A stretch of 64,000 nt of DNA. It comes from Variovorax gossypii. Lineage in GTDB: Bacteria > Pseudomonadota > Gammaproteobacteria > Burkholderiales > Burkholderiaceae_C. The first letter of the stretch is position 1. Every line of letters begins with the position of its first letter. Shown here one piece after another: positions 32,103-41,180 of the stretch. Below the pieces are notes generated by a model, which saw only the letters and a program-made list of their open reading frames with translations, had not been told where the DNA came from and did no database searches. The position numbers were made by a program, and so were the translations under genes. The stretch spans positions 186,001 to 250,000 of the forward strand of contig NZ_RXOE01000006.1 in NCBI RefSeq assembly GCF_003965815.1, given 5' to 3'.

Positions 32103-32882
32103 ATGAAAGCATTTCGACGGGAAATCTTGTCGCGCTTCAAATCCGGATGGAAAAACCCCATGGGCAATCTCCGTCCCGAGGAATCGCTCGTACCGCAAGG
32201 CTGGGATATCTCCGAGGCCAGCGGTGAAATGGCCCGCGGCGGCTCGCAATCCGGAATCAGCCATTCGCCATTGCTGAAGGTCGCGAAAAGATCGGTGGAT
32301 ATCGGCGCCGCTCTTTTCTTCTTTGCCGCCTTCGGCTGGCTTTTCGTGCTGCTCGGCCTGTGCGTTTTCGCCAGTTCCGGCGCACCGGTGCTCTATTACC
32401 AGCCGCGATACGGAAAGAACGGACGGGTATTCCGCTTCTACAAATTCCGCTCGATGATCGCCAATTCGGCCCAGGTGCTGGAAGAGCACCTGAAGAACAA
32501 TCCCGAGGCGCGCCGCCAATGGGACGAATACCAGAAGCTGGACGATGACCCGCGCATCACCCGGTTCGGCAAATTCATCCGAAAGACCAGCCTCGACGAA
32601 TTGCCGCAATTCTGGAACGTGCTGATGGGCGACATGAGCCTGATCGGCCCCCGCCCCTGCATGCTCGAGCAGAAGGAGCTCTATGGCCACAACTGGTCGC
32701 ATTACTGCGCCGTGCGGCCCGGAATTACCGGCCTCTGGCAGGTCAGCGGGCGCAACCAGCTGACCTACAACGCTCGCGTCGCGCTCGACGTGAGATATGT
32801 CGAGACCCTTTCCGTCGGGAAGGACGTCGACATCTTCTTCAGGACCATCTGGGTGGTTGCTGCCGGTCACGGGTCGCGATGA
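32103..32882 (+). CDS. Undecaprenyl-phosphate sugar phosphotransferase (priming enzyme)
   Basis: This initiating transferase of the bacterial sugar transferase family (PF02397) places the first sugar-1-phosphate on undecaprenyl phosphate at the inner membrane. It has 259 residues from the ATG at 32103, chosen for its ribosome site (gaggaaagg, 10 bases upstream) over the ATG at 32082, which abuts a hairpin. One membrane helix lies near residues 62-90 (SVDIGAALFFFAAFGWLFVLLGLCVF). The catalytic part has YYQPRYGKNGRVFRFYKFRSM, DDDPRITRFGKFIRKTSLDELPQFWNVL, GDMSLIGPRP and VRPGITGLWQVSGR. It is the short ExoY-like form, without the multi-span N-terminal domain of WbaP. Confidence 0.94.
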   Translation: MKAFRREILSRFKSGWKNPMGNLRPEESLVPQGWDISEASGEMARGGSQSGISHSPLLKVAKRSVDIGAALFFFAAFGWLFVLLGLCVFASSGAPVLYYQPRYGKNGRVFRFYKFRSMIANSAQVLEEHLKNNPEARRQWDEYQKLDDDPRITRFGKFIRKTSLDELPQFWNVLMGDMSLIGPRPCMLEQKELYGHNWSHYCAVRPGITGLWQVSGRNQLTYNARVALDVRYVETLSVGKDVDIFFRTIWVVAAGHGSR

Positions 32883-33004
32883 ATCTCGTCGGTCCCGGGT
32901 GATCGGCTCCGGCCGGATCGGTCGGAGTCCGTCTTCCACGGAGTCCGCGCCGCAAGGCCGGACAGACCTTCTTTCGCTTTGCAAATGATCGGATTGGAAT
33001 CCAC

Positions 33005-34084
33005 ATGCGGATGAGCCACGCCATTCCAGGTCCGGCCGCGACACCACGAACAACAACAAGAAGAGGCACGCGCCGCTTCAACCAGTACTCGATTGCCGGA
33101 GTGCTGATCGTGTTCGTGTACGTGATCATCTATGCGTATTTCCGGGAAATGCTTCCCGAGAAATGGAGCGTCGATTCGGCAAAGATCCTCGAGATCCTGA
33201 ATTACGGCGGAACGGACGAAATGGACAATTCGTTCGCCGTCACGGCCGCGCTGTTCAGCATCATCGGATCGGAAAACCTCGACGTCTTCACTTGCATCAG
33301 CAGCGCGATATTTCTTTTCTTCGCGACGCACAAGATCCGCAGGGCCGGCGATTTCTTTTCGCGGCTGCTGCTGATCGCGCCCTGCATCATGCTGAACATG
33401 TTCGCTCCGTCAAAAGAGACGGTGGTGCTGCTCATGACCATGTGCATCACCGTGACGACGATCTATTTCCGGACTTCCAGATTTTTCACCATCGGGGCCT
33501 TTCTCGGTCTTTATGCGATTTATGGCGTTTTCGTCCGCAATTACTATTTGCTGATCGTCGGCGTATTCTTCATCGTCCATTACCTCTGGCGGCGCCCGCT
33601 CAAATACCACGTGCTGGCCGCCATCGTGATCGCCGGCGCGGTTCTGGCCGCGCCCTCCAGTCTTTTGCAGACGCTGCAATCGCCGCGCGACACCTCCAAT
33701 GCCTATGCGGAACAGATCGGCAGCGACAACCGCACGGCATTCACCAATATCGCGTCGCCCGCCACCGGCCCCGGGTTCCTGGTGAATTACGTCTATGCGG
33801 CAACGGTGCTGATCACGCCCGTCATCTATTTCCAGACGCCGAGCGACGCGTTCATGCAATTGATGATCTTCGCCATGCTGCTGATCCTCTACAAGGCGCG
33901 GCGAAGGTCCAGACGGCAACCGGAGCAATTCGAGCCCCGTTTCTTCGGCAGTCTTTTCGTCGCGCACATCCTCGTTCAATTGATATTCGAACCGGACCTC
34001 GGCAGTTTCACCAGGCATCTGACTTCCGTGATGCTTTATCTGATCGCCATCAAGGTTTCCGGAAACAAGCCAATTCAAAGATGA
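33005..34084 (+). CDS. Putative polysaccharide polymerase (Wzy-like) membrane protein
   Basis: This 359-residue integral membrane protein has about nine to eleven helices and low similarity to well-known families, as is usual for Wzy polymerases. The context (priming transferase before it; pyruvyl transferase, glycosyltransferase and flippase after) leaves it as the only candidate polymerase in the cluster. Cytoplasmic ends are basic (PRTTTRRGTRR at the N terminus; RRRSRRQPEQF near residue 300). Base composition is less GC-rich than most of the window. The start MRMSHAIPG could also be the next ATG two codons later. The stop overlaps the next gene by atga. The assignment is by topology and context. 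Confidence 0.72.
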   Translation: MRMSHAIPGPAATPRTTTRRGTRRFNQYSIAGVLIVFVYVIIYAYFREMLPEKWSVDSAKILEILNYGGTDEMDNSFAVTAALFSIIGSENLDVFTCISSAIFLFFATHKIRRAGDFFSRLLLIAPCIMLNMFAPSKETVVLLMTMCITVTTIYFRTSRFFTIGAFLGLYAIYGVFVRNYYLLIVGVFFIVHYLWRRPLKYHVLAAIVIAGAVLAAPSSLLQTLQSPRDTSNAYAEQIGSDNRTAFTNIASPATGPGFLVNYVYAATVLITPVIYFQTPSDAFMQLMIFAMLLILYKARRRSRRQPEQFEPRFFGSLFVAHILVQLIFEPDLGSFTRHLTSVMLYLIAIKVSGNKPIQR

Positions 34085-35226
34085 AAAAAATCCTGATTTG
34101 CGCGGTGCCGTTCAGCGACAACCTGGGCGACGGCGTCATCGCGGCGTCGCTGGCCCACATCGCGGACATGAAGTACCCGGGCGTGAAGATCGAGTTCCTC
34201 GACATCGCCGGGCGCGTCGCGTTCGACGAATCCAACCTGCGCGGCGGCGGCGCGTTCGGCGTCTTCCAGAAGCTGCCCTCGGTGCTGCGCTCCGCAATCG
34301 TTTTCGCGTACTGCCTGAAGAACTACCTGCTGAACTGGCGCAGGCAATGGCAGGCAGCGGTGGCCGATGCCGACCTGGTCATCGTCGGCGGCGGCCAGCT
34401 CTTCTGCGACGTGGCGCTGAACTTTCCGTCGAAGCTCTTCTTCCTGGGCAGGCTGCTGCGCGGGAAGAAGGTGGCCGTGGTGTCGGTCGGGGTCACGGCC
34501 AGATGGTCCTTCTGGGGAAAGCTGCTCGTGGGCAAGTTCCTCCAGAACGCCGCGCCGGTCTTCTACGCCACGCGCGACGTGGATTCGGCGAACAACCTGC
34601 ACGCCTTCTTCCGCATTCCGCGCAGCCGGATCAGCGTGGTTCCCGACCCGGCGCTGGTCTGCGCGAGCGCCTTCTCGGAAGAGCTCTCGCCCGAGAAGAA
34701 GTGGGACGTGGGCATCTGCGTCAGCAGCCTCGATGCCCTGGTGATGAATTCCGAGTACGGAAGCACGCGCACCGTCGGCTCGGCGGAGTTCTTCTCGGGC
34801 CTGGCCGAAGCGCTGCAGGCCGAAGGCGCCCGGGTGCTGTACTTCACGAACGGCGCGTCGGAGGACAACAAGGTCCTGGCCGAGATTTCCTCCCGCGCCA
34901 CGGCGGCGAACTTCTCGTTCGCCGTTCCGAAGCGCCCCGACGACCTCGTCACGCTGATCAGCGCCTGCTCCTGCATCGCCGCCCACAGGCTGCACGCGAA
35001 CATCGTCGCCTACAGCCTGGGCATTCCCTCCCTGGGCATGAATTGGGACAAGAAGGTCGAGTCCTTCTTCCAGCTCACGAACCGCACCCAGCACCTGTTC
35101 GGCCTCTCGCCCCGGCACGACGAGCTGAAGGCCTCCGTGCTGGCACTGCTCCAGGCACGAAACGACCGCGAGCGGCTGCACGAACTGCAGTCCGCCGTCA
35201 TCGCCGGAACCCACGCATTGATCTGA
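34081..35226 (+). CDS. Polysaccharide pyruvyl transferase family protein
   Basis: This 381-residue cytoplasmic protein is of the PF04230 family, which adds ketal-linked pyruvate from phosphoenolpyruvate to a sugar of the repeat unit. Typical elements are the N-terminal SDNLGDGVIAASLAHI, DLVIVGGGQLFCD near residue 100, VSVGVTARWSFWG, and the C-terminal AAHRLHANIVAYSLGIPSLGMNWDKKVESFF, where the His is usually functional. It overlaps the polymerase gene (atga) and precedes the glycosyltransferase. It implies an acidic, pyruvylated polymer, if active. Confidence 0.9.
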   Translation: MKKILICAVPFSDNLGDGVIAASLAHIADMKYPGVKIEFLDIAGRVAFDESNLRGGGAFGVFQKLPSVLRSAIVFAYCLKNYLLNWRRQWQAAVADADLVIVGGGQLFCDVALNFPSKLFFLGRLLRGKKVAVVSVGVTARWSFWGKLLVGKFLQNAAPVFYATRDVDSANNLHAFFRIPRSRISVVPDPALVCASAFSEELSPEKKWDVGICVSSLDALVMNSEYGSTRTVGSAEFFSGLAEALQAEGARVLYFTNGASEDNKVLAEISSRATAANFSFAVPKRPDDLVTLISACSCIAAHRLHANIVAYSLGIPSLGMNWDKKVESFFQLTNRTQHLFGLSPRHDELKASVLALLQARNDRERLHELQSAVIAGTHALI

Positions 35227-35243
35227 GCCGAGGAGTGAATTCC

Positions 35244-36314
35244 ATGAAAGTCCTGCACGTCGCGGAAACACTCAAGGGCGGACTGGAGACCTATCTCCGG
35301 ATCGTCTCGAACTTCCAGCGGAACTCGCCGGAAATCAGCCAGGTGAAGTTCATCCTGCCCGGCAACGTCGACTGGCTGAACCCCGAAAGCGCCCACGTGG
35401 TGCCCACCGCGCGCAGCCCGCTGTCGCTGGTGGGCTACGCCGCGCGCGTGAAGAAGATCATCGAGACGGAGCGCCCCTCGGTGCTGCACCTGCACAGCTC
35501 GATCGCGGGCGGCATCGTGCGCTCGATGGCGCTGCTCGGTCAGATCCCCAGCGAGGTGAAGATCGTCTACTGCTCCCACGGCTGGGCCTTCGACCAGGCG
35601 GCGTCGCGCTACAAGAAATCGGCCTACCGCTGGATCGAGCGGCTGCTGTCCTCGCGCAGCGACGCCATCATCTGCATCAGCCGCCACGAGGTGCGGATCG
35701 CGTCGAAGTCGGGCATCCGGCGGTGCACCTGCATTCCCAACGGGATCGACTCCGTGAGCCCCGCGCCGGCGCGCCTGCCGCTTCGCGACGGCGAAGCCGG
35801 GCCGCGCACGATCCTCTTCGTCGGCCGGCTCGACCGGCAGAAGGGCATCGACCTCCTGCTCGATGCCTACGCCAGGGTCAGGCCCGACTTCAGGCTGATC
35901 GTGGTCGGCGACTCGGTGCGCAAGGACCTCCAGCTCGCGCAGCCCGCGCGGGTGGAGTTCAAGGGCTGGCTCGAGAAGGACGCGCTCGACGCGGTCTACC
36001 AGTCCTGCGACGCCATCATCGTTCCGTCGCGCTGGGAAGGCTTCGGCCTCGTCGCCGTCGAGGCGATGGCCAGGAGCAAGCCCGTGTTCGCATCCGCCGT
36101 GGGCGGCCTGGTCGACATCGTCGAGAACGACCGCAGCGGCCGGCTCTTCGAGCTGGACCACATCGACCAGATGCTGCGCGAGATCGACCGCATGCCCGAA
36201 CTGGCCCTGCGGCAGATGGGGCAGACGGGGCGAAGGATCTTCGAGGAGAAGTTCACCTCGCAGCGCATGAACACCGCCATCGTCGATCTGTACAAGGAAT
36301 CGGTGCTGCCATGA
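35244..36314 (+). CDS. Glycosyltransferase family 4 (GT-B) protein
   Basis: This 356-residue retaining glycosyltransferase has the GT-B fold: an N-terminal acceptor domain (VAETLKGGLETYLRIVS, VLHLHSSIAGG, SHGWAFDQ) and a C-terminal nucleotide-sugar domain (LFVGRLDRQKGIDLLLDAYARV; VPSRWEGFGLVAVEAMARSKPVFASAVGG, with the E-x7-E motif). It should add one sugar to the lipid-linked repeat unit at the cytoplasmic face. A clear aggag ribosome site lies 8 bases before the ATG. It is the only such transferase in the cluster, so others may be encoded elsewhere or the repeat unit is small. Confidence 0.94.
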   Translation: MKVLHVAETLKGGLETYLRIVSNFQRNSPEISQVKFILPGNVDWLNPESAHVVPTARSPLSLVGYAARVKKIIETERPSVLHLHSSIAGGIVRSMALLGQIPSEVKIVYCSHGWAFDQAASRYKKSAYRWIERLLSSRSDAIICISRHEVRIASKSGIRRCTCIPNGIDSVSPAPARLPLRDGEAGPRTILFVGRLDRQKGIDLLLDAYARVRPDFRLIVVGDSVRKDLQLAQPARVEFKGWLEKDALDAVYQSCDAIIVPSRWEGFGLVAVEAMARSKPVFASAVGGLVDIVENDRSGRLFELDHIDQMLREIDRMPELALRQMGQTGRRIFEEKFTSQRMNTAIVDLYKESVLP

Positions 36315-37624
36315 AGACCGCCATGACCTCCAGGACTTCCGGCCCTCTTTCCCGCAGGCTCGCCGGATGGCTCGGCGCCCTGCTCGTCGCGGCCACCGCG
36401 GTCACCGCGGCCGGGCCGGCCGCCGCACGGGGCATCGGCACGCTGAGCTCGGAGTACCCGGTCGCGCTAAGCGTGCAGATCGACCCGGCGACCATCACCG
36501 ACGACGACCTGCGCGAGATCCGCGCGTCCGGTTTCGAGTTCGTGCGCTTCGGCGTACGGCCTCCGCTGAAGAGCGTCAACCCCACGCTGATCGACTACCC
36601 GAAGCTCATCCAGCGCGTGCGCAAGGCCAGGCTCGACGCCATCGTGACGCTGTTCGGCGGCAAGGAAATCTGGGGCCACGAGCCCGGCGACCTGCGCCGC
36701 GGCCCCGGCAATGCCAGCAAGGAAAGCCTGTTCGCCGACTTCGCGGGCGACTTCATCAAGGCGCATTCGGCCGACGTCGCCGTCTGGGAAGTCTGGAACG
36801 AGCCGGACCTCAAGACCTTCCTGCGGCCCGAGCTGGTCCCGGAGTTCGGCGCGGCCTCGTCGGCGCTTTGCAGCAAGCTGGAGCAGCAGCAGATCCGGCC
36901 GAACATCATCATCGGATTCGGCTTCGCGAAGCTGCCCTTCGTCGGCGGCAGCAACGGCAAGGTGCCTCCCGAGCTGGAAGACGCCTTCGTCTCGGCCGCC
37001 AAGAGCGACTGCCTGACGGACATCTCGATCCATCCCTACCGCTCGGTGCCCGAGACGGCGCTGGCCGACTACGAGAAGCTGCGCGTGCAGCTCGACCGCC
37101 GCCAGCTGAACAAGACCGGCATCGTCGCCTCTGAATGGGGCTATGCCTCGTACATGCCGGTGCGCAACCAGGGCGCGCAGGCCGCGCTGGTCTTCAGGGA
37201 ATACCTCATCAACGTCGCCGCGGGCATCAAGCTGCTGAACCTCTATTCGTGGCGCGACCGCGGCGACTCCTACTTCTCGAAGGAAGACAACTTCGGCCTC
37301 AAGTCGAAGGGCGGCGAGAAGAAGGAGGCCTACTCGGCGCTCACCGAATTCCTCAAGATCGTCCGGCACTCGCAGAAGGTGTCGTACCAGGATGCCGGCG
37401 GCACGAGCCGGCTGGTGCTGCGCCGCGGCCAGTCGCTGCTGAACGTGGTGTGGACGCAGGGCGGCGAGAAGACCGTGTCGGTCCCCGCCGGCGCGAACGG
37501 CAGCAAGTGCACGCGCGTCGACTTCTTTCCCCAGATGCGCGAAGGCAGCTGCGGCAGCCGCTCGGGCGAGGGGTTCACCGTCAAGGCGACGTCAAGTCCC
37601 GTATTGCTTTCGATATCGGACTAG
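36311..37624 (+). CDS. Secreted glycoside hydrolase (clan GH-A-like)
   Basis: This 437-residue exported protein has a signal peptide (membrane stretch at residues 18-40, ending near AAARGIG) and a TIM-barrel hydrolase of clan A type. The likely acid/base is Glu164 in VWEVWNEPDL and the likely nucleophile is Glu275 in IVASEWGY. Additional barrel strands are seen in FEFVRFGVRPP and DISIHPYRS. The last ~70 residues form a small beta-type domain with two Cys. Polymer-cutting hydrolases are often found in exopolysaccharide loci, trimming or releasing the polymer. The start overlaps the glycosyltransferase stop by atga. Confidence 0.88.
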   Translation: MKTAMTSRTSGPLSRRLAGWLGALLVAATAVTAAGPAAARGIGTLSSEYPVALSVQIDPATITDDDLREIRASGFEFVRFGVRPPLKSVNPTLIDYPKLIQRVRKARLDAIVTLFGGKEIWGHEPGDLRRGPGNASKESLFADFAGDFIKAHSADVAVWEVWNEPDLKTFLRPELVPEFGAASSALCSKLEQQQIRPNIIIGFGFAKLPFVGGSNGKVPPELEDAFVSAAKSDCLTDISIHPYRSVPETALADYEKLRVQLDRRQLNKTGIVASEWGYASYMPVRNQGAQAALVFREYLINVAAGIKLLNLYSWRDRGDSYFSKEDNFGLKSKGGEKKEAYSALTEFLKIVRHSQKVSYQDAGGTSRLVLRRGQSLLNVVWTQGGEKTVSVPAGANGSKCTRVDFFPQMREGSCGSRSGEGFTVKATSSPVLLSISD

Positions 37625-37629
37625 GTGGA

Positions 37630-38868
37630 ATGAAACGTCTGTCCGGTCTGGCAAGGCGCCTCGGTGGTCCGGTCTTCGCCGTTGCCGACCAGTGCATCTA
37701 CAGCGCGAGCCAGCTGCTGCTGAGCTTCGCCCTCGCGCGCGTGCTCTCTCCCTCCGATTTCGGCGTGGCCTCAGCCTTCCTGGCGGTGGTCAGCTTCCAG
37801 TACATCCTGCACATGGCGATGGTGCACGAGCCCCTGCTCATCCGGCGCTACTACGTCGACCGGTCCACCGCGTGGCTGGCGTGGGCGCTGGTGGTCCTGT
37901 TCTCCCTGCTCGGCTACCTGGCCTGGCAGATAGCGGCCTTTCCGGGGCAGCTGCAATGGGTGGGCGCGGCCCTCATCGTGGGCTACGAGATCTTCTGGAT
38001 CTCGCGCAGCCTGCTGCTCGCGGGGCGGCGCTACGGCGTGCTGTGCGTCTCGGGCGCGCTCATCGCGGCGGGCTATGTCGTCGTGCTGAACGCCGAGAGG
38101 CCGGCGAGCTGGAAGGAAGCCCTGCTGCTGGTTTCCGTTCTCCAGATCCCGTTTCTCTTCCTCGTGCTGCGCAACGTGAGGAACACGGTTCAACCGCTGC
38201 CGGCGGCCAGGGACGCGCAGGGCCTGACGGTCGGCGAATCGATGGCCTACGGCTGGAAGGCCAGCCTCTCGCAGTTCATGAGCTGGATCATGACGGGCGG
38301 CGCCATCCTGCTGCTGGGCTCCTCGGCCGATGCCGAGCAGGGCGGCCTGCTCAAGATCTACATCACCTTCCTGCTGCCCATGCAGTACGTGCTGTCGGCG
38401 CTGGGCTACTACCTGCTGCCGCAGCTGGCGGCCAACTGGAAGTCGGCACAGGAGGCGCAAAGGAAGAAGTCCTTCCGCGACTTCGCCGGCTTTGTGCTGC
38501 TGGGCTTCGTGGTCGCCGAGGCCGTGGGCGTGGTGCTGGGCCTGCTGGGCCCTCGCCTCGTCGTGCTGGCCTTCGGCGCGAACTACAGGGGAATGGATTT
38601 CTCGCCCTTCTTCTACGCGCCCGCGATCTTCGGCCTGACGATGTGCCTGCGCACCGGCTTCAGGGCAGCCTCGCGGCCCGGCGCCCTGCTGCTGTGCTCG
38701 GTGATCGGCGCGGTGGTGTTCGCCGTCGCGATGCTCGCGGCGGGCACGCCCGTCTCCTACATCCAGACCGTCCACGCCATGACGTGGGGCTTTGCCTGCA
38801 TGGCCGCACTGATGATCGCCTGGCTGTTCTTCCTGATGCGGGCGAAGAACGGGGAGCAACGCGCCTGA
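37630..38868 (+). CDS. Polysaccharide flippase (Wzx / MOP superfamily)
   Basis: This 412-residue integral membrane protein has about twelve helices and is of the PST/Wzx type, which moves lipid-linked repeat units to the periplasm. The N-terminal DQCIYSASQLLLSFALARVLSPSDFGVASAFLAVVSFQ is characteristic, as is the position in the locus. The start is the ATG 5 bp after the hydrolase stop (tgga just before). No other flippase is visible in the cluster. The C terminus is basic. Confidence 0.9.
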   Translation: MKRLSGLARRLGGPVFAVADQCIYSASQLLLSFALARVLSPSDFGVASAFLAVVSFQYILHMAMVHEPLLIRRYYVDRSTAWLAWALVVLFSLLGYLAWQIAAFPGQLQWVGAALIVGYEIFWISRSLLLAGRRYGVLCVSGALIAAGYVVVLNAERPASWKEALLLVSVLQIPFLFLVLRNVRNTVQPLPAARDAQGLTVGESMAYGWKASLSQFMSWIMTGGAILLLGSSADAEQGGLLKIYITFLLPMQYVLSALGYYLLPQLAANWKSAQEAQRKKSFRDFAGFVLLGFVVAEAVGVVLGLLGPRLVVLAFGANYRGMDFSPFFYAPAIFGLTMCLRTGFRAASRPGALLLCSVIGAVVFAVAMLAAGTPVSYIQTVHAMTWGFACMAALMIAWLFFLMRAKNGEQRA

Positions 38869-38901
38869 ACCCGTTAGGGACCGGCGCTGGAGGAGATCCT
38901 T

Positions 38902-39582
38902 ATGAGCAACCCACTGCTTCGCGGCGTGAGCTTCGACGAGCGCCTCCGGTTCCTGCGGGATGGCGTCGTGTGCCTGCGCGGGATCGTCTCGCCCGGGTGG
39001 ATAGAGCTGGCGCGCGACGGCATCGAGCAGCGGCACGACGGCGTGCTGCAGCGCGTGGTGTCCGAATCGGGCGCCAGCGAGATCGCCGGGCAGCTCACCG
39101 TGACGCGGCGGCTGCGCTGGATCTGCGACCAGCTGCTCTTCGACAAGGACGTGAGCGCCGCGACCGCGACGCCCTGGCACCAGGACATGTCCTACGGCCT
39201 GGCGGACAGCCACCGCATCGTCCACCTGTGGATGCCCGTGGACCACATGCCTCGCGAGACGGCGCCGGAAGTGGTGCGCGGCTCCCACCTCTGGAAGACG
39301 GGATACCGCCGAGGCGGCTGGATCGGCCCGGCGGACGACGAGGCGCAGGCCCCCGAGCTGCCCGACATCGAGGCCAACCGAGGCGCCTTCGACATCGTGG
39401 GCTACGAGGTGGACCCGGGCGACGTCGTGGCCTTCAACCACCGCTCGCTGCACCACGCCGGCCCCGTCATGAGCTTCGGCGAGAAGCACCGGGCCTTCGC
39501 AATCCTGTGCGCCGACGACGAGCTGCTGGCGATGAGGCAGCCGAGCCGCCAGCCGGCTGCCGAGGCGTTTCGCGCGGCGTAG
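38902..39582 (+). CDS. Phytanoyl-CoA dioxygenase (PhyH) family protein
   Basis: This 226-residue Fe(II)/2-oxoglutarate-type oxygenase has likely iron ligands in TPWHQDMSYG (H-x-D) and SLHHAGPVM (distal His), with FNHRSLHHAG and a C-terminal Arg (HRAFAI) for 2-oxoglutarate. It lies 33 bp after the flippase gene with an aggagat ribosome site and is probably the last gene of the polysaccharide transcript. It could hydroxylate a sugar, lipid carrier or unrelated small molecule; its role here is open. Confidence 0.87.
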   Translation: MSNPLLRGVSFDERLRFLRDGVVCLRGIVSPGWIELARDGIEQRHDGVLQRVVSESGASEIAGQLTVTRRLRWICDQLLFDKDVSAATATPWHQDMSYGLADSHRIVHLWMPVDHMPRETAPEVVRGSHLWKTGYRRGGWIGPADDEAQAPELPDIEANRGAFDIVGYEVDPGDVVAFNHRSLHHAGPVMSFGEKHRAFAILCADDELLAMRQPSRQPAAEAFRAA

Positions 39583-39594
39583 CCGGGGACTGGC

Positions 39595-40410
39595 CTACCA
39601 GAACTTTTCGGGCGTGGCCGCGAGCGTCTCCGTGCAGCGCGCGACAGCCTTGGCGCGCTCCTCGCGCAGCCGCTGCCAGTTGTCGGCCTGCCATTCGTTC
39701 CAGGCGACCGGCTCCGACTGATAAAAGCATGTGGCAGGCGGACGCATGAAGCCCGCGCGGCCAAGCTCGGCGCCGAACTTCAGGCGGAACAGCTCGTCAG
39801 AGCCCGTGAGGTTCTCGTAGACCAGATGCCAGGACCCCGGAAGCAGCGGCGTGTCGGCCACCGCCTGTACCTTGCGCGCTTCCTCGATCTCCTCGGGTGT
39901 GGAGCCGTCCGTCAGGGCCGTCGCGTACGCGGCCTCGGCGCGCTTGCGGTAGATGCCGGTGGCGACCTTGCTGAGCGCGTCGACCAACTCGCTCATGGCG
40001 GGGTTGGCGCCCGCCGGATCGTCCTTGAGCGCCTCGAGCGTCGTGCCGCCGAGATCGTCCTTCGAGAACCCCTGCGCGCCGACGCTCACGCGGCCCGCGA
40101 TCGCCGTCAGCGCGATGTTCAGGGCGACCTGCCCCGCGATGTTGTTCATCGTGTTTTCGCGGCGGACCACGCGAAGCTGTTCGATGCCGGGCTTGTACAT
40201 GCCCCGGCTGAAGCGCACGCGGGTCTGCGGCGTCACCGGCTCGACCGCCGCGACAGGTGTGGCGGGCGCATCGGCCGCGGCTTCCGTGGATTGTTGTTGC
40301 ACCGCCGGTGCCGGCGCATCGGGTTCGGCGTGCGCCGAGAGGCCGGCGAGCGCCAGCGCGATACCGCATGCGCGCCAGGCGGCGCGCCTTCCTTGCTTGT
40401 TCGAGATCAT
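39595..40410 (-). CDS. Exported protein of unknown function
   Basis: This 271-residue protein has a signal peptide (MISNKQGRRAAWRACGIALALAGLSAHAEP, cut near residue 28), then a ~35-residue Ala/Pro/Gln-rich linker and a folded part of about 200 residues (RFSRGMYKPGIEQLRVVRRENTMNNIAGQVALNIALTAIAGRVSVGAQGFSKDDL; SWHLVYENLTGSDELFRLKF). Two Cys occur in PPATCFYQ and AVARCTET. No family is recognised. It ends 12 bp from the PhyH gene on the other strand and stands alone. Confidence 0.78.
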   Translation of the reverse strand: MISNKQGRRAAWRACGIALALAGLSAHAEPDAPAPAVQQQSTEAAADAPATPVAAVEPVTPQTRVRFSRGMYKPGIEQLRVVRRENTMNNIAGQVALNIALTAIAGRVSVGAQGFSKDDLGGTTLEALKDDPAGANPAMSELVDALSKVATGIYRKRAEAAYATALTDGSTPEEIEEARKVQAVADTPLLPGSWHLVYENLTGSDELFRLKFGAELGRAGFMRPPATCFYQSEPVAWNEWQADNWQRLREERAKAVARCTETLAATPEKFW

Positions 40411-40446
40411 GTGAACGTAATTCCTCCCGGCGCGGATTCTCTCCGG

Positions 40447-41148
40447 CTAAGAGGCCAACGTTCCCAGCACCCCGTCGAGCACCCGCTCATGGTCCCGCGG
40501 ATGGGACTGGAGCCAGTCGTGCAGCTTGTGCCCCGCTCCCTCGAGCCGCACGACCTCGACCGACTTCGCCCTGCAGGCCCGGCTTTCGTACTGGTCGAGG
40601 ACCTGCGTGGGAATCACTGCGTCCGCCGTTCCGTACACCAGCAGCAGCCGGCCTTCGAAGCCTTCGAGCGCCGTGAAGGCCGGTGAGCTCGCATAGTCGG
40701 CGGTCGAGCGCAGGATGGCCTGGAAGCTCGGGCCGAAGGGCGCGTCCTGCGCCTGGGCCACGTAGGCGGCCGGGCAGAAGAGCACCAGCGCGGGCGGCTG
40801 CAGCCGTTCGATCAGGGAGCACGCGATGTGGCCGCCCATGCTCGTACCTATCAGCGACAGCGCACGCCCCGGCGCCACATGGCCGGCCACGGCCAGCGCC
40901 TGCGCCACGCGTTCACTCAGGCTGGAACCCTCGACCTGCCCGGTGCTTTCTCCATGGCCGGAGAAGTCGAAGGACGCGCTGGCCACGCCGCTATGCGCGA
41001 GCCCCGCAAGAAGGTACTGGATGCCGCGCCGCGAGGACTGGCCGCCGCCGTGCAGCGCCAGCACGCGAGGCGCATCGCCCGCCGGGTCGCCCGTGATCGT
41101 GCCGCGCAGCGTCTGGGCACCCGCGGAAACGGAAAAGTCGTCGTTCAT
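40447..41148 (-). CDS. Alpha/beta hydrolase
   Basis: This 233-residue cytoplasmic serine hydrolase has an oxyanion His-Gly in LALHGGGQSSRR, nucleophile Ser in LIGTSMGGHIAC, a likely catalytic Asp in VYGTADAVIP and His in EGAGHKLHD. The short form, without a large cap domain, fits esterase or acyl-hydrolase roles; the substrate is unknown. The start MNDDFSVSAG is the first that avoids overlap with the exporter gene upstream on the same strand, 32 bp away. Confidence 0.9.
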   Translation of the reverse strand: MNDDFSVSAGAQTLRGTITGDPAGDAPRVLALHGGGQSSRRGIQYLLAGLAHSGVASASFDFSGHGESTGQVEGSSLSERVAQALAVAGHVAPGRALSLIGTSMGGHIACSLIERLQPPALVLFCPAAYVAQAQDAPFGPSFQAILRSTADYASSPAFTALEGFEGRLLLVYGTADAVIPTQVLDQYESRACRAKSVEVVRLEGAGHKLHDWLQSHPRDHERVLDGVLGTLAS

Positions 41149-41180
41149 CGCACGAGCATGACACGGCGGACGCGCTCCTC

